DNA of 64,000 nt, from NCBI RefSeq assembly GCF_029023865.1, contig NZ_CP118969.1:1240001-1304000 (forward strand). The letters run 5' to 3'. Position numbers and translations under genes: made by a program. Origin of the DNA: Lactococcus lactis. Lineage in GTDB: Bacteria; Bacillota; Bacilli; Lactobacillales; Streptococcaceae. Each line of letters begins with the position of its first letter. Position 1 is the stretch's first letter. Under the pieces are notes generated by a model. The model saw nothing but the letters and a program-made list of their open reading frames with translations, did no database searches and was not told where the DNA came from. Shown here in pieces: positions 6,917 to 15,672 of the stretch.

Positions 6917-7708
6917 CTAAGATTTAAAATTATTATCATCAATAGCTGCACTAATCCAATGTCCAAACTCACAAGCTAAATGTAGTTGATGCTCTTTAAT
7001 CATATAATTTGGTAAAACAGCTGGAAACTCAACTAAAGCTCTAAATCTCAAAACATCTTTATCACGTCCAACTTGATGGCGAACTCCACCAATTATCGTT
7101 CCATCTTCTAATCTTGCTGTACCTGGAGCTTGAACTTCAAATTTAGGATCGAACGTAGATACCAGCTTTTCTTCATCATTATAATGTGCAAAGAAATGAG
7201 TTGGTAGTGGTGAGCCACCAGTTGTCTCTAAGACCTCTTGAACATCATCAGACACTTCTTGTAAAACATAATGGTCGGGGTTTGTATTTAGATTAATTTC
7301 TAGATGTTTATCATTATTTACCATCATTATTTCAATTATTCTATCAAGCAGTTCCTTTGGAGTAAGATTTGTATTGGGTACAACAATTTCTGTAATACTG
7401 AATTTTCTTTTGTTGCTCAGAACATTAGAAAACTTTGAAATAATGTTTGCCAATTTGGTCTTAGCTTTAAGCTCTGATCGCATCTTTTCTATTCCCAATT
7501 GTATTTTAATTCTCAAAATTTCTGAACGCATAGCATCTATATTTTTTTCTTTGACCCACTTATCAAAGTACGGTGAAAATTTAACCCCCTCCATCTTAGC
7601 AAGCGTTTTATGAACAGCAATCATTCTCTTATATTCCCAGTTATAAACTATATCATGTGTTACTTTCTCACCGTTAATTTCAAATATTAGTTCATTATTA
7701 ATTTTCAT
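6917..7708 (-). CDS. Hypothetical protein in a MarR operon
   Basis: 263 residues, not recognised. No signal peptide or membrane segment; the N-terminal half is charged and helical (about residues 20-100), the C-terminal half contains GTARLEDGTIIGGVRHQVGRD and a conserved-looking RALVEFPAVLPNYMIKEHQLHLACEFGHW block. Its ATG overlaps the stop of the upstream MarR gene (ATGA), so the two are translationally coupled and probably function together. Could be an enzyme controlled by the MarR ligand; no reaction is proposed. Confidence 0.75.
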   Translation of the reverse strand: MKINNELIFEINGEKVTHDIVYNWEYKRMIAVHKTLAKMEGVKFSPYFDKWVKEKNIDAMRSEILRIKIQLGIEKMRSELKAKTKLANIISKFSNVLSNKRKFSITEIVVPNTNLTPKELLDRIIEIMMVNNDKHLEINLNTNPDHYVLQEVSDDVQEVLETTGGSPLPTHFFAHYNDEEKLVSTFDPKFEVQAPGTARLEDGTIIGGVRHQVGRDKDVLRFRALVEFPAVLPNYMIKEHQLHLACEFGHWISAAIDDNNFKS

Positions 7709-8196
7709 TTTCTTTCTCCGTTATCTCTATATTCCTCTTGGTATTGATTGATGCTGGCTACAATTTTTTCTAAAATAAGATTTATCAAATCCAAATCTAT
7801 TGAAGTTAGTTTTTCTAAATCTTTCTGAATATCCTTGTATAGTTTCAAGTGCATATTGTCATGAAAGACGAATATTTCATCACCTTCTTTTGTTAATGAT
7901 AACAATATCTCTTTCTTATTAGAATCAAATTTTTTCTTCTTTATAAGGCCTTGCTTTTCTAACCTTGGTATTTGTTGCGAAACCGCACCTTTGGTAACTT
8001 CTAATATTTGAGCAAGATCTGTTATGTTTGAATCAGGGTGTTTACCTATTACCTCTATTAGATGAAGAGCATTAGTTGATAATTTAATTCCATTTGGAAA
8101 TGATAGAGGTATTTTTTGAATCTGTGTAATTTTATTATTTACTTTGAAAAAATTTTCAACTAATGTATTGAAATCTTGATTTTCTATTTTAGTCAT
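7705..8196 (-). CDS. MarR-family transcriptional regulator
   Basis: 163 residues with the MarR winged helix: NITDLAQILEVTKGAVSQQIPRLEKQGLIKKKKFDSNKKEILLSLTKEG at about 55-105, flanked by dimerisation helices. Start ATG at 8196 has AAAGGAGG. First gene of a two-gene operon, with palindromes in its own promoter that suit autoregulation. Confidence 0.9.
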   Translation of the reverse strand: MTKIENQDFNTLVENFFKVNNKITQIQKIPLSFPNGIKLSTNALHLIEVIGKHPDSNITDLAQILEVTKGAVSQQIPRLEKQGLIKKKKFDSNKKEILLSLTKEGDEIFVFHDNMHLKLYKDIQKDLEKLTSIDLDLINLILEKIVASINQYQEEYRDNGERK

Positions 8197-8217
8197 AAAT
8201 CCTCCTTTAATTTAGTT

Positions 8218-8283
8218 CTATATTATTATCAAAGTTCGGAGCTTTGATAATAATATAGTATAGTACTATACAATATTTGTAAA
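8218..8283 (-). promoter_or_regulatory. marR promoter, palindromic operator and 17-bp leader hairpin
   Basis: Minus-strand TTTACA (8283-8278), 17-nt spacer, TACTAT (8260-8255). The spacer contains the palindrome TATAGTACTATA. Downstream is a perfect 17-bp inverted repeat (8218-8234 with 8242-8258, arm TATTATTATCAAAG plus flanks, 7-nt loop) covering the start of the transcript. Confidence 0.7.
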
Positions 8284-8388
8284 GTATTTTGATTTGTGAA
8301 TAATGTTTAACAAAGAATATTTCTAATTTTTGTAAAAAGTATAACGACTACAAATTGAACTTAATATCGACCCCAACAACTAAGAAAA

Positions 8389-8420
8389 AAAAGCCACTTA
8401 CCTGAATGCAGTGACTAAAA
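8389..8420 (-). terminator. Terminator behind recA remnant 3
   Basis: AGTCACT...AGTGGCT (one G-U pair) followed by T8 on the minus strand. Confidence 0.6.
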
Positions 8421-8455
8421 ATAAATACATAATAAAATTTATGTATACGATGTGT

Positions 8456-9235
8456 TTAGTAGAATTGTAGCGACTCTCTAGTAAGATGTTTAAGTGTTTC
8501 AAATACGGATTGGTGACTTGCCAGATACTCCTTAACATTAAAGATTCCACGTCCTAACTTTTGATCGTTGAACAAGTACCACTCATTTATCTTTTTAACT
8601 ACTCCCATTTGAATCGCTAAAGTGACCACGTCTATTTCTTGAGAGAATCCATCCCTAAAGACATTGATAACAGTTGGCTTTTTATAAGGTGCTGACACCT
8701 TGTTTTTAACAATGTGAAGACTTGTTTTTTTCCGATAGTATCAATTCCATCTTTGATTTTTTCTCCTGATTTAACTTCGATTCGTACAGAAGAATAAAAT
8801 TTTAGTGCTGAACCTCCTGGAGTGGTTTCTTTATTTAAGAATAGTCCACTCATGGTTGAACGCACTTGATTGATGAAGATAATGACCGTCTTAGTCTGAT
8901 TGACTTTTGAAAGGAGCTTAGAGAGTTGTTCTGACACCGTTTTAGCCTGCTGACCTGGAATATTTCAATTTTTAAAGCAGGTGTCCGAGCAGCAACCGAA
9001 TCAACAACAATTAAATCAAAAGCCCTCTTTTTACAAACTCGTTTATCATATAAAAGGCTTCTTCGCCTGTATCTGGTTGAGCAAATATCAAACTTTCTGA
9101 TTTTACCCCAATATCTTCAGTATATTCAGTATCAGGTGTCAGCACCAAATAACTCTAGACATGTCCTTTTGCATAATCACTAATACCAAGGGTACAATCT
9201 AATGATAGAATGGCAGTGAAAAAAATTGTTCCTCT
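8456..9235 (-). pseudogene. RecA-paralogue remnant 3 (frameshifted, N-terminus lost)
   Basis: Three overlapping frames spell out most of a RecA. The C-terminal part has SAPYKKPTVINVF and DGFSQEIDVVTLAIQMG. The middle part has VIIFINQVRSTMSG, the NQVR loop of RecA, and TPGGSALKFYSSVRIEV. Upstream pieces match the region after Walker A and the AILSLDCTLGISDYAKG segment. Relative to the copy at 15673 there are frameshifts near 8650-8700 and 8940-9000. The Walker A region itself is lost or unrecognisable. The sequence resembles plasmid-type lactococcal RecA (RecALP) more than a standard chromosomal RecA, from memory of the family. Confidence 0.8.
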
Positions 9236-9414
9236 CACCCAAAAATAGTTTTTTAAAAGTCCTCTAATCATTCCCGTACTTATTGCCTACCTTATCAGTT
9301 AGCAAAAGTTGGGTCCTTCTCAAGTTCTTTACTCAAGAAAATTCAATAAAGAATATTATAATTCGAAAGAATTTTTGATCACAGTTATTATATTTTAATA
9401 TCTTATGATAAATA
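9236..9414. other. Intergenic stretch without recognised gene
   Basis: Between recA remnant 3 and the flavoprotein terminator; could hold eroded recA 5' sequence, but no reading frame supports it. Confidence 0.4.
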
Positions 9415-9446
9415 AAAAACAACTAACATTAATTAGTTGTCTTTTT
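9415..9446 (-). terminator. Terminator of the flavinylation operon
   Basis: ACAACTAA...TTAGTTGT with T6 on the minus strand, about 75 bp after the flavoprotein stop; A/T runs on both sides make it bidirectional. Confidence 0.7.
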
Positions 9447-9520
9447 GATGATAATATTATGATAGCTCGATATAAAAATATTAACATAGTACACTTTATG
9501 AGCAATGTATTTAGTCTTTA

Positions 9521-10732
9521 TTAATGACTAGATGCACCGCTTGTAGCATCTGTTTCATTTTCAATAGTTGTATTTGACGTTGAAGATGCACCACTTGTAG
9601 CATCGACTTTATTTCCTCCTGATAGATGCTGACCAGTTTGATTCAAGTACCAGTCTAGCCAAGGTTTAAAATTGAGCACAATCTCATTGATACCAGCATA
9701 GTCACCATTAGGGTAGTACATAGCTTGATAATTATGAGTATTAATTAAATCCGGATTCTTTCCTGGAATAGCAGTCCGAACATACTCCTGATTGCCCGCC
9801 CTAAGAGTTGCAATAACCCACTCTACATTTTTCATTCTTTGAGGTGGAAGTGAGCTATGGACAGTAGAAAGCCGATTCCCAGATTGTTCGGGTATCCGTT
9901 TTGCTAACATAGTTTCTGGGTCTTGATGTTTGTTATTATAATATAAAAATTGGTTATTATCATCCGCATACGTTAGCTCAAAAGGCATAGAATCTAGAAA
10001 CATATTAATTTGATCCACTGTAAGTAAACCGTGATTAAGCTTCACATACGTATCTCCAGATACTGCTCCAACTTGCTCAGAAGCTTTTTCAACCCAGTGA
10101 GGATCATCTGGATCGATTCCTTTTATTGTTGTTGAAATGGGTTTTCCTACTGTTAAATCTTCTGGATCAAGAGGCTTTGGTTTTTTTAAATGCGAAACAA
10201 CTTCGACATACTTCGTAAAGTTATCAAGACAGAGTTCTAAAAATTCTATAGTAGATGAATTAATGAGGTTACCATTATTGTCGAAAGCTTCTTTAGCTTT
10301 ACCAAGTAAAAACTCATTACCAGGTAATACATATGCGTTGACACCTGGTGCATCAAGAATTTGTCTTAATTGAAGTTGAGCACGTGAAGACCCCTGATCA
10401 TAATAGGAAGCACCAACAATCATAACTGGTTTATGCTCAAAAGGATGTAAATCATAAGATAGCCACTCAATAACACTTTTAAGTGCTGGAGTAGTTGTAT
10501 GATTATGCTCAGGTGTTGCTATAATTACACCATCAGCACGAGTAATTTTATTATAAAGGAGTTTTAAATTAAAATTATCTGAAGCATCAATATCTTGATT
10601 AAACATTGGGATATCAGTTATTTCTAAAAGTTCAAGTTCAAACTTCAATTTAAAATGACGTCGAATAAATTTTAACAACTTTCTATTATAAGATTGTTCA
10701 GCATTCGAACCTACTATTCCGACAAATTTCAT
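9521..10732 (-). CDS. NADPH-FMN reductase with PAS-like domain and twin C-terminal flavinylation motifs
   Basis: 403 residues. Residues 1-180 are an NADPH-dependent FMN reductase domain (GSNAEQSYNRKLL, ATPEHNHTTTPALKSVIEWLSYD, GSSRAQLQLRQILD). Residues about 230-365 look like a DUF438-type PAS domain (LDSMPFELTYADDNNQFLYYNN). The tail contains DATSGASS twice (377-384 and 395-402), which fits the ApbE acceptor pattern D-x-x-S/T-G-A-T/S with Ser383 and Ser401 as acceptors instead of the usual Thr. No signal peptide, so it is cytosolic. Last gene of an operon that begins with apbE, so covalent FMN loading is very likely. Electron acceptor unknown. Confidence 0.85.
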   Translation of the reverse strand: MKFVGIVGSNAEQSYNRKLLKFIRRHFKLKFELELLEITDIPMFNQDIDASDNFNLKLLYNKITRADGVIIATPEHNHTTTPALKSVIEWLSYDLHPFEHKPVMIVGASYYDQGSSRAQLQLRQILDAPGVNAYVLPGNEFLLGKAKEAFDNNGNLINSSTIEFLELCLDNFTKYVEVVSHLKKPKPLDPEDLTVGKPISTTIKGIDPDDPHWVEKASEQVGAVSGDTYVKLNHGLLTVDQINMFLDSMPFELTYADDNNQFLYYNNKHQDPETMLAKRIPEQSGNRLSTVHSSLPPQRMKNVEWVIATLRAGNQEYVRTAIPGKNPDLINTHNYQAMYYPNGDYAGINEIVLNFKPWLDWYLNQTGQHLSGGNKVDATSGASSTSNTTIENETDATSGASSH

Positions 10733-10785
10733 ATTATTTACCTTCTATATTACTATTCTTGTTTACGAATAGATATTCATATTTT

Positions 10786-11391
10786 TTATTTATTCAATGA
10801 TTCTTTATTCTCAGTATCTTCGAGGATAAATTCCTTTGCACTGGAAAAGTTTGCGACCATTTTTACGAAGAGCTGAAAACTTTTAAAGAGTTTTTCTAAA
10901 TTTTTTGCAACTTCAATATCAGATAAATCGCCTGCTTCATTAAATGACTGTAAAGAATGAGCCAGTAAAAATTCTGAGCCAGGCATAACATTGGCCTTAA
11001 GCTCAGGTGCATCAAGAATTTGTCTCAATTGAAGTTGAGCACGAGATGAACCCAATGTACCATACGAAGCTCCTATAATCATAACAGGTTTATTCAAAAA
11101 TGGGTCTATTCCATATGATAACCAAGCTAAAGCATTCATTAACGTTGCTGGAATTGCGTGATCATATTCTGGGGTAGCGATGATCACACCATCAGATAGT
11201 TTAATTTCTTCAGATATTTCTTGAACGATATCTGGTAGCTTCATGCTAGCAGGTTTATTAAACATTGGAAATTCCTTTATTTCAATAAGTTTAATTTCAA
11301 CCCCTTCCGTAAAATGCTTCTGCATATACTGTAAAAGTATACGATTAGTTGATTTCTTAGAGTTACTTCCCACGAGTCCAATTAATTTCAT
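10786..11391 (-). CDS. NADPH-dependent FMN reductase (paralogue of the next gene's N-terminus)
   Basis: 201-residue flavodoxin-like reductase. LVGSNSKKSTNRILLQYM binds flavin phosphate, and ATPEYDHAIPATLMNALAWLSYGIDPFLNKPVMIIGASYGTLGSSRAQLQLRQILDAPE-type core matches the first domain of the 403-residue protein downstream, so one arose from the other by duplication. Lacks the PAS domain and flavinylation tail. 15 bp after apbE; probably forms a complex or electron relay with the flavinylated protein. Confidence 0.87.
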   Translation of the reverse strand: MKLIGLVGSNSKKSTNRILLQYMQKHFTEGVEIKLIEIKEFPMFNKPASMKLPDIVQEISEEIKLSDGVIIATPEYDHAIPATLMNALAWLSYGIDPFLNKPVMIIGASYGTLGSSRAQLQLRQILDAPELKANVMPGSEFLLAHSLQSFNEAGDLSDIEVAKNLEKLFKSFQLFVKMVANFSSAKEFILEDTENKESLNK

Positions 11392-11406
11392 TGGTTATTC
11401 TCTTTT

Positions 11407-12330
11407 CTATATTAAGTTAAAATGTGATTTTATATTTTCTGAATATAAAATTTGACCGGCTTTAGTAATAATAATTCCCTCTATTTCTGGTCGGTCATCT
11501 ATTATTTGAAGAACATCCAAAATGGGTAATCCAAAAAGCCGCGTGGTCCAAATTTCACAAGTTAATGATTTATCCGCTAATATTGTTAAACTTGCCATTT
11601 CAGTCTCTATAGGATAGCCGGTCCTAGATGAAAAAATATGGTGATAAGTTTTTCCTTCCAACTCAAAGCTACGTTCATAAATGCCCGAGGTTACAACCGA
11701 TTGGTTTTCTATCGATACTACTCCAACATGCATTCCTCTGGGTTTTGTTGGAGATTGAATCCCGATATTCCAAGAACTTGATTCTCTGTTAGAATTTGGT
11801 CCTGAAACTAGAACATTTCCTCCAAGATTAATTAGTATGGAACTTGCATTGATTTTTTTAATTATCTGATCAGCGATATATCCTTTAGCTAATGCCCCTA
11901 AATCTATTATCATTCCTTTTTGTTGAAGAAAAACGGTTAAGTTCTCTTCATCTAAAATAATCATTTCTGGATTACTCAATAAAAGTAATTTTTGTATCTC
12001 CTGACTATCCGGTAGCTTGGCATCAGGAAATCCGATGTGCCAAGCTTGTGTAACCGGGCCTAGAGCAATATTAAGATTACTAGGAGTAGATAAGCTTTCC
12101 TTTTTACCTATTTTAATAAGTTCAAACAACTCAGGATGGATCTGTACTGGTTTGAGACCAGCCTGATGATTAATTTGAGATAATTCTGATTCAGAGTCAT
12201 TAGCACTGAATCTTTTGTTATAGATATCGAGTAATTGACAAGCAATTTCTAATTTCAGGTCTGCCTGATCATCTTCAATGAGAAGGTCAATTGTTGTTCC
12301 CATCATATGAATTTGTTGACTTAACTTCAA
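11407..12330 (-). CDS. apbE: ApbE FAD:protein FMN transferase
   Basis: 307 residues, no signal peptide or lipobox, so a cytosolic ApbE. Transfers FMN from FAD to Ser/Thr of target motifs. Seen: GALAKGYIADQI, NLGGNVLVSG, VVTSGIYERSF, and HHIFSSRTGYPIE followed by the metal/catalytic region. Start is a TTG at 12330 with GAGGATAATTA in front; the first ATG is inside the conserved N-terminus. First gene of the operon whose last product carries two ApbE-type acceptor motifs. Confidence 0.92.
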   Translation of the reverse strand: MKLSQQIHMMGTTIDLLIEDDQADLKLEIACQLLDIYNKRFSANDSESELSQINHQAGLKPVQIHPELFELIKIGKKESLSTPSNLNIALGPVTQAWHIGFPDAKLPDSQEIQKLLLLSNPEMIILDEENLTVFLQQKGMIIDLGALAKGYIADQIIKKINASSILINLGGNVLVSGPNSNRESSSWNIGIQSPTKPRGMHVGVVSIENQSVVTSGIYERSFELEGKTYHHIFSSRTGYPIETEMASLTILADKSLTCEIWTTRLFGLPILDVLQIIDDRPEIEGIIITKAGQILYSENIKSHFNLI

Positions 12331-12466
12331 TAATTATCCTCACTTTCGTATAGCATTAAACAAGTTTATTATAATACTTTCAAAAAGATAATGCTTACAT
12401 AGATAAATATTAGTTGTACAAATAGTGGTATTTTGTTTTATATTTTGAATTTATATTATGAAAAAA

Positions 12467-12500
12467 ATAAAAGGTTAACCATTAAGGCTTCCTTTTTGTG
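12467..12500 (-). terminator. Weak terminator of the nucleoside-salvage operon
   Basis: AAAAGG...CCTTTT with a downstream T7 interrupted by one A on the minus strand, just past the lipoprotein stop. Confidence 0.45.
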
Positions 12501-12509
12501 TATAAAATA

Positions 12510-13562
12510 TTATTTTTCAGGAACAATGATTTTTCCTGAAACAATTTTTTCCTTAGCTTGTATAATAGAGTTTTTGATTTCTGAAGTAACATTATCCAGC
12601 CCTAGGCTAACACCTCCATTTTTAAGGTCATACTTAATGACTTCTTCGCTAGGGAATTTATTATTTTTCGTCTTTTCAGATATATCCTTAACTACTTCTC
12701 CCACCTCTTTAATAGTAGAAACTAAAACAAAGTTAGACTTTTTACCATCTTTTGAGGTATATTTACCTAAATATTTTTGATCCTGATCTACACCTATAAG
12801 CCATACTTTATCTGATTCTTTTCTATTGTTATTTAATGATTTTGCCTCATTAAAAGCCCCAGACCCAGCATTACCAGCACATTGAAAGATAACGTCATTT
12901 CCCGAAGCATACATGGCAGCTGCAATTGTTTTAGTTTTCGCAGCATCTGTAAATGTTCCTGAATATTGAACTTTAACTTGAATGTTTGGCTTTATAGACT
13001 CGGCTCCAGCAATGTATCCTTTTTCGAAATGGGTTACAATATCTGACTCCATTCCACCAATGAAACCAATTTTATTGGTTTTTGATGCCTTAGCTGCTGC
13101 GACACCAGCAAGATAAGCTGCTTCATTATCTGCAAATGTTGCTGACGCAACATTTTTTTGACTTGTGATAACAGAATCTATAATGACAAAATTTGAATCA
13201 GGATTATTTTTAGCCGCTATCGTTGTAGCATCCTGCAGCGAATAACCGATACCAAAAAGTAGTTTATAGCCAGCTTGTTTAGCTGAGTTATAGTTTGTTA
13301 TATATTCAGAATCTGAATTTGACTGATAATAATTATAACCTACCCCCTTTTTTAAATTGTTTTCTTTACCCCAATCCTGTAATCCTTCCCAAGCGGATTG
13401 ATTAAATGAGCGATCGTTGACTCCTCCTGTTCCTGGAACAAGTGCCACCTTTAGAGTCGTTTTTGCTTTACCTGATTGATTTTCTCTGTTGTATCCACAA
13501 GCTGTAAGACTAAATAATGATATGAGCGCAATAGCACTCACAATTATCTTTTGCTTCTTCAT
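12510..13562 (-). CDS. BMP-family nucleoside-binding lipoprotein
   Basis: 350 residues. Signal peptide with lipobox LTAC and acylated Cys22. Mature part is a PnrA/BmpA periplasmic-binding fold: ALVPGTGGVNDRSFNQSAWEGL, FGIGYSLQDA, IGFIGGMESD and GNDVIFQCAGNAGSGAFNEA are characteristic. Family members deliver purine/pyrimidine nucleosides to an ABC transporter (NupABC type). No permease or ATPase gene is beside it, so it probably serves a transporter encoded elsewhere. Co-located with three deoxynucleoside-salvage genes. Confidence 0.9.
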   Translation of the reverse strand: MKKQKIIVSAIALISLFSLTACGYNRENQSGKAKTTLKVALVPGTGGVNDRSFNQSAWEGLQDWGKENNLKKGVGYNYYQSNSDSEYITNYNSAKQAGYKLLFGIGYSLQDATTIAAKNNPDSNFVIIDSVITSQKNVASATFADNEAAYLAGVAAAKASKTNKIGFIGGMESDIVTHFEKGYIAGAESIKPNIQVKVQYSGTFTDAAKTKTIAAAMYASGNDVIFQCAGNAGSGAFNEAKSLNNNRKESDKVWLIGVDQDQKYLGKYTSKDGKKSNFVLVSTIKEVGEVVKDISEKTKNNKFPSEEVIKYDLKNGGVSLGLDNVTSEIKNSIIQAKEKIVSGKIIVPEK

Positions 13563-13626
13563 AGAAAGATTTCCCCCAAAAAATTTTTATTATTCAAATT
13601 TACTTTCGTTTAATCATAATTATTTC

Positions 13627-14106
13627 TTATTGATATTTACCGCTATAAGGAATTGCTGGTGATGCCAAAAAATCGTAGTTTCTAATTTGATTTATCTCAG
13701 TAAAGAAAGCTCGGTTGCGTTCCGTAAGCATAATATTAGTAGGGACAGTTTCTTCAAAGCGAATCAAATCCGTTGGTTTCTCTTGAGCAATTGCATAGCC
13801 CAATTCCCACGCAGTTCCAGAATCTGTATCTTCATCATCAAAATCCACAATTGCAATAATAATATCTGCGGCTTCTACTTCTTTTACATCATTTTCCATC
13901 GTTATTTTTGCCCACTCGGGTGTGAAATCTTCTATTTCTTCTGCTAGTTCTTCGGGGCGTTGACAACGCATTGGACTAAATATTGATGATACTGTCTTAT
14001 TATCTAGGAGCGCTTTTTCAAGTTGTTCCACTTTTTGTATCTGTTTTTCACTAAAAAAAGGTCCTGCTAAATAGACTTTTACAGGTTTATTAAATAATTT
14101 GTTCAT
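13627..14106 (-). CDS. Nucleoside 2-deoxyribosyltransferase
   Basis: 159 residues from the ATG at 14106 (GGAG 9 nt upstream; a TTG five codons earlier is less likely). Swaps the base of 2'-deoxynucleosides. Seen: KVYLAGPFF near the N-terminus, DSGTAWELGYA with the nucleophilic Glu, and NIMLTERNRAFF in the C-terminus. Overlaps the upstream LOG gene by 17 bp. Fits a purine/pyrimidine deoxynucleoside salvage operon with a kinase and binding lipoprotein. Confidence 0.93.
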   Translation of the reverse strand: MNKLFNKPVKVYLAGPFFSEKQIQKVEQLEKALLDNKTVSSIFSPMRCQRPEELAEEIEDFTPEWAKITMENDVKEVEAADIIIAIVDFDDEDTDSGTAWELGYAIAQEKPTDLIRFEETVPTNIMLTERNRAFFTEINQIRNYDFLASPAIPYSGKYQ

Positions 14107-14644
14107 ATTCTTGATCTCCAATTAATTGCATTGCTTCCTCAGTTGTATCTACAAGGTACATTTCTTTAACCACTTCTAAGCTTAACATTTCTTCTTCAAT
14201 TTGATGCTGCACCATTTCAAATAAGGGTTTATAAAAATTGATTCCAATAAAAATTACGGGTCTGATTAACGTTTGACCGATTGACATTTCTGTTAATAAC
14301 TGAAATGCCTCTTCCATTGTTCCAAATCCGCCTGGGAGAATAACAAAAGCATCACCAAAATCGATTAATTTATGTTTACGTTCATCCATAGTTTTAGCTA
14401 AATGTAACTCGGTTGCATTTTGTCTAGGAGGTTCTAAAGGTAGTATTCCATCGGGATATACTGCAATTACTTTACCATGATTTTTTAAAACAGCGTCAGA
14501 TACCACACCCATACATCCTTCCATAGAGCCTCCATAAACCAAAGTATGTCCAGATTTGGGTAGTAGCTCACCTAAACGTTGACTTTTAATCCTATGGATA
14601 GGATTTTTTCCATCTCGTGCTGATAAAAATACTGTAACATTCAT
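14090..14644 (-). CDS. LOG-family nucleotide 5'-monophosphate phosphoribohydrolase
   Basis: 184 residues with the family signature ILPGGFGTMEEAFQLL (PGGxGTxxE) and the nucleotide-binding VYGGSMEGCMGVVSDAVL. Members (often misnamed lysine decarboxylase) hydrolyse nucleoside monophosphates to base and ribose 5-phosphate. Two bp after the kinase and overlapping the deoxyribosyltransferase, so nucleotide turnover/base recycling is the likely role. Confidence 0.9.
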   Translation of the reverse strand: MNVTVFLSARDGKNPIHRIKSQRLGELLPKSGHTLVYGGSMEGCMGVVSDAVLKNHGKVIAVYPDGILPLEPPRQNATELHLAKTMDERKHKLIDFGDAFVILPGGFGTMEEAFQLLTEMSIGQTLIRPVIFIGINFYKPLFEMVQHQIEEEMLSLEVVKEMYLVDTTEEAMQLIGDQEYEQII

Positions 14645-14646
14645 TT

Positions 14647-15297
14647 TTACTTGTCCTTTCCAATTTCTTTTAATTTATCGTTGATTTTATTTAAAACAAT
14701 CTTACGCGCTGATTCTTCTTCTACAAAGTCAAATTTATCACCATCAATTTGTATTTTAGGGCAAATATCAAAATTATCAAACCAATCTTCATACCTTCTA
14801 TTGAGTTCTTTATAATAGTCAAACAAACTTGGGTCATATTCCAACTGTTCAAATTTTCTACCCCTTTTTTGGATGCGTTCCAACATTTTTTCAAAGGAGA
14901 CACTGATATGAATGAGTAAATCTGGTTTTTTCTTAAAAGTTAATATATTGATTTCTTGCATCATATTTTCTAATAATGAATCATAAACTTCAACCTCTGT
15001 TTTTGTTGCCCTTCCCAGGTCAGCATTAAGGTGAAAAAGTAAACTATCTTCATAAATCGATCGATCAAGAACATTATTATTGTTTGATAATGCTTGTTTT
15101 ATTGAATCAAATCTCTTATTTAAAAAATATATTTGAAGTAAAAACGCATATTTTTGAGGATCTTTATAGAAAAGAGGTAAAACTTTATTGTCATCTACGC
15201 TTTCATAGAAAGCCTCCGTACCTAATTCTTTGGCCAACATTTCTGTAAGGGAACTTTTTCCAGCTCCAATTGTACCTGCTAATACTAACACTGACAT
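14647..15297 (-). CDS. Deoxynucleoside kinase (dAK/dGK type)
   Basis: 216 residues. P-loop LAGTIGAGKSSL at 6-17, substrate residues in the Glu-containing FYESVDDN, the DRSIYEDSLLF motif (catalytic/sugar-binding DRS), and a basic LID region RIQKRGRKFEQ. Phosphorylates deoxyadenosine/deoxyguanosine to 5'-monophosphates; the precise specificity cannot be read. First gene of the four-gene salvage operon; ATG with GGAAGGACATA. Confidence 0.9.
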   Translation of the reverse strand: MSVLVLAGTIGAGKSSLTEMLAKELGTEAFYESVDDNKVLPLFYKDPQKYAFLLQIYFLNKRFDSIKQALSNNNNVLDRSIYEDSLLFHLNADLGRATKTEVEVYDSLLENMMQEINILTFKKKPDLLIHISVSFEKMLERIQKRGRKFEQLEYDPSLFDYYKELNRRYEDWFDNFDICPKIQIDGDKFDFVEEESARKIVLNKINDKLKEIGKDK

Positions 15298-15417
15298 TAT
15301 GTCCTTCCTATTCTAATAAATCTATTAATATAGACTATAAGAGTTAATATATACTGCTCATTTTCTTGATAGAAAATAAGACGATTTTGTATGTTACCAC
15401 GTGAAACAAACGTCAAT

Positions 15418-15491
15418 AAAACACAAGTTACTACATGTTGTGTTTTGTGACGCTTTTTATTATAGCACAACACAACATATAGTAGCGTGTT
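15418..15491 (-). promoter_or_regulatory. Salvage-operon promoter flanked by two copies of one operator-like box
   Basis: Minus-strand extended -10 TGCTATAAT (15467-15459). Box A (15418-15446) is AAAACACAA-N11-TTGTGTTTT; box B (15469-15491), in the opposite orientation, has the same core: AACAC..G.TACTA.ATGTTGTGTT. The two boxes share ACTAYATGTTGTGTT and straddle the start site. They look like binding sites for one regulator; no known consensus was matched with confidence. Confidence 0.65.
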
Positions 15492-15602
15492 TAAACTGCA
15501 AAAATGTCAAACTTTTTTTACATTTGTTTGTGTATAGCTTTTACTAAGCGATTTATTTAATAAAAAAATGTGATATTTCTATTTTATTTAACATAAATTT
15601 AC

Positions 15603-15646
15603 AAATAAAAAAGTCGACTCTTGGTAGTTAACTTTTTTATTTACAT
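15603..15646. terminator. Bidirectional terminator behind recA remnant 4
   Basis: AAATAAAAAAGT and ACTTTTTTATTT form a long A/T inverted repeat with an inner ACT/AGT pairing. Confidence 0.6.
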
Positions 15647-15672
15647 AATACTATTTATGTAAGTTGTTTATT

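Noticed and set aside
12433-12780. 115-codon plus-strand ORF opposite the BMP lipoprotein gene
   Set aside because: Antisense shadow of a clear lipoprotein gene; no ribosome site.
15418-15491. NrdR boxes upstream of the deoxynucleoside kinase
   Set aside because: The idea fits the pathway, but the boxes (AACAC...TACTA.ATGTTGTGTT) do not match the 16-bp NrdR palindrome; kept only as an unassigned operator pair.
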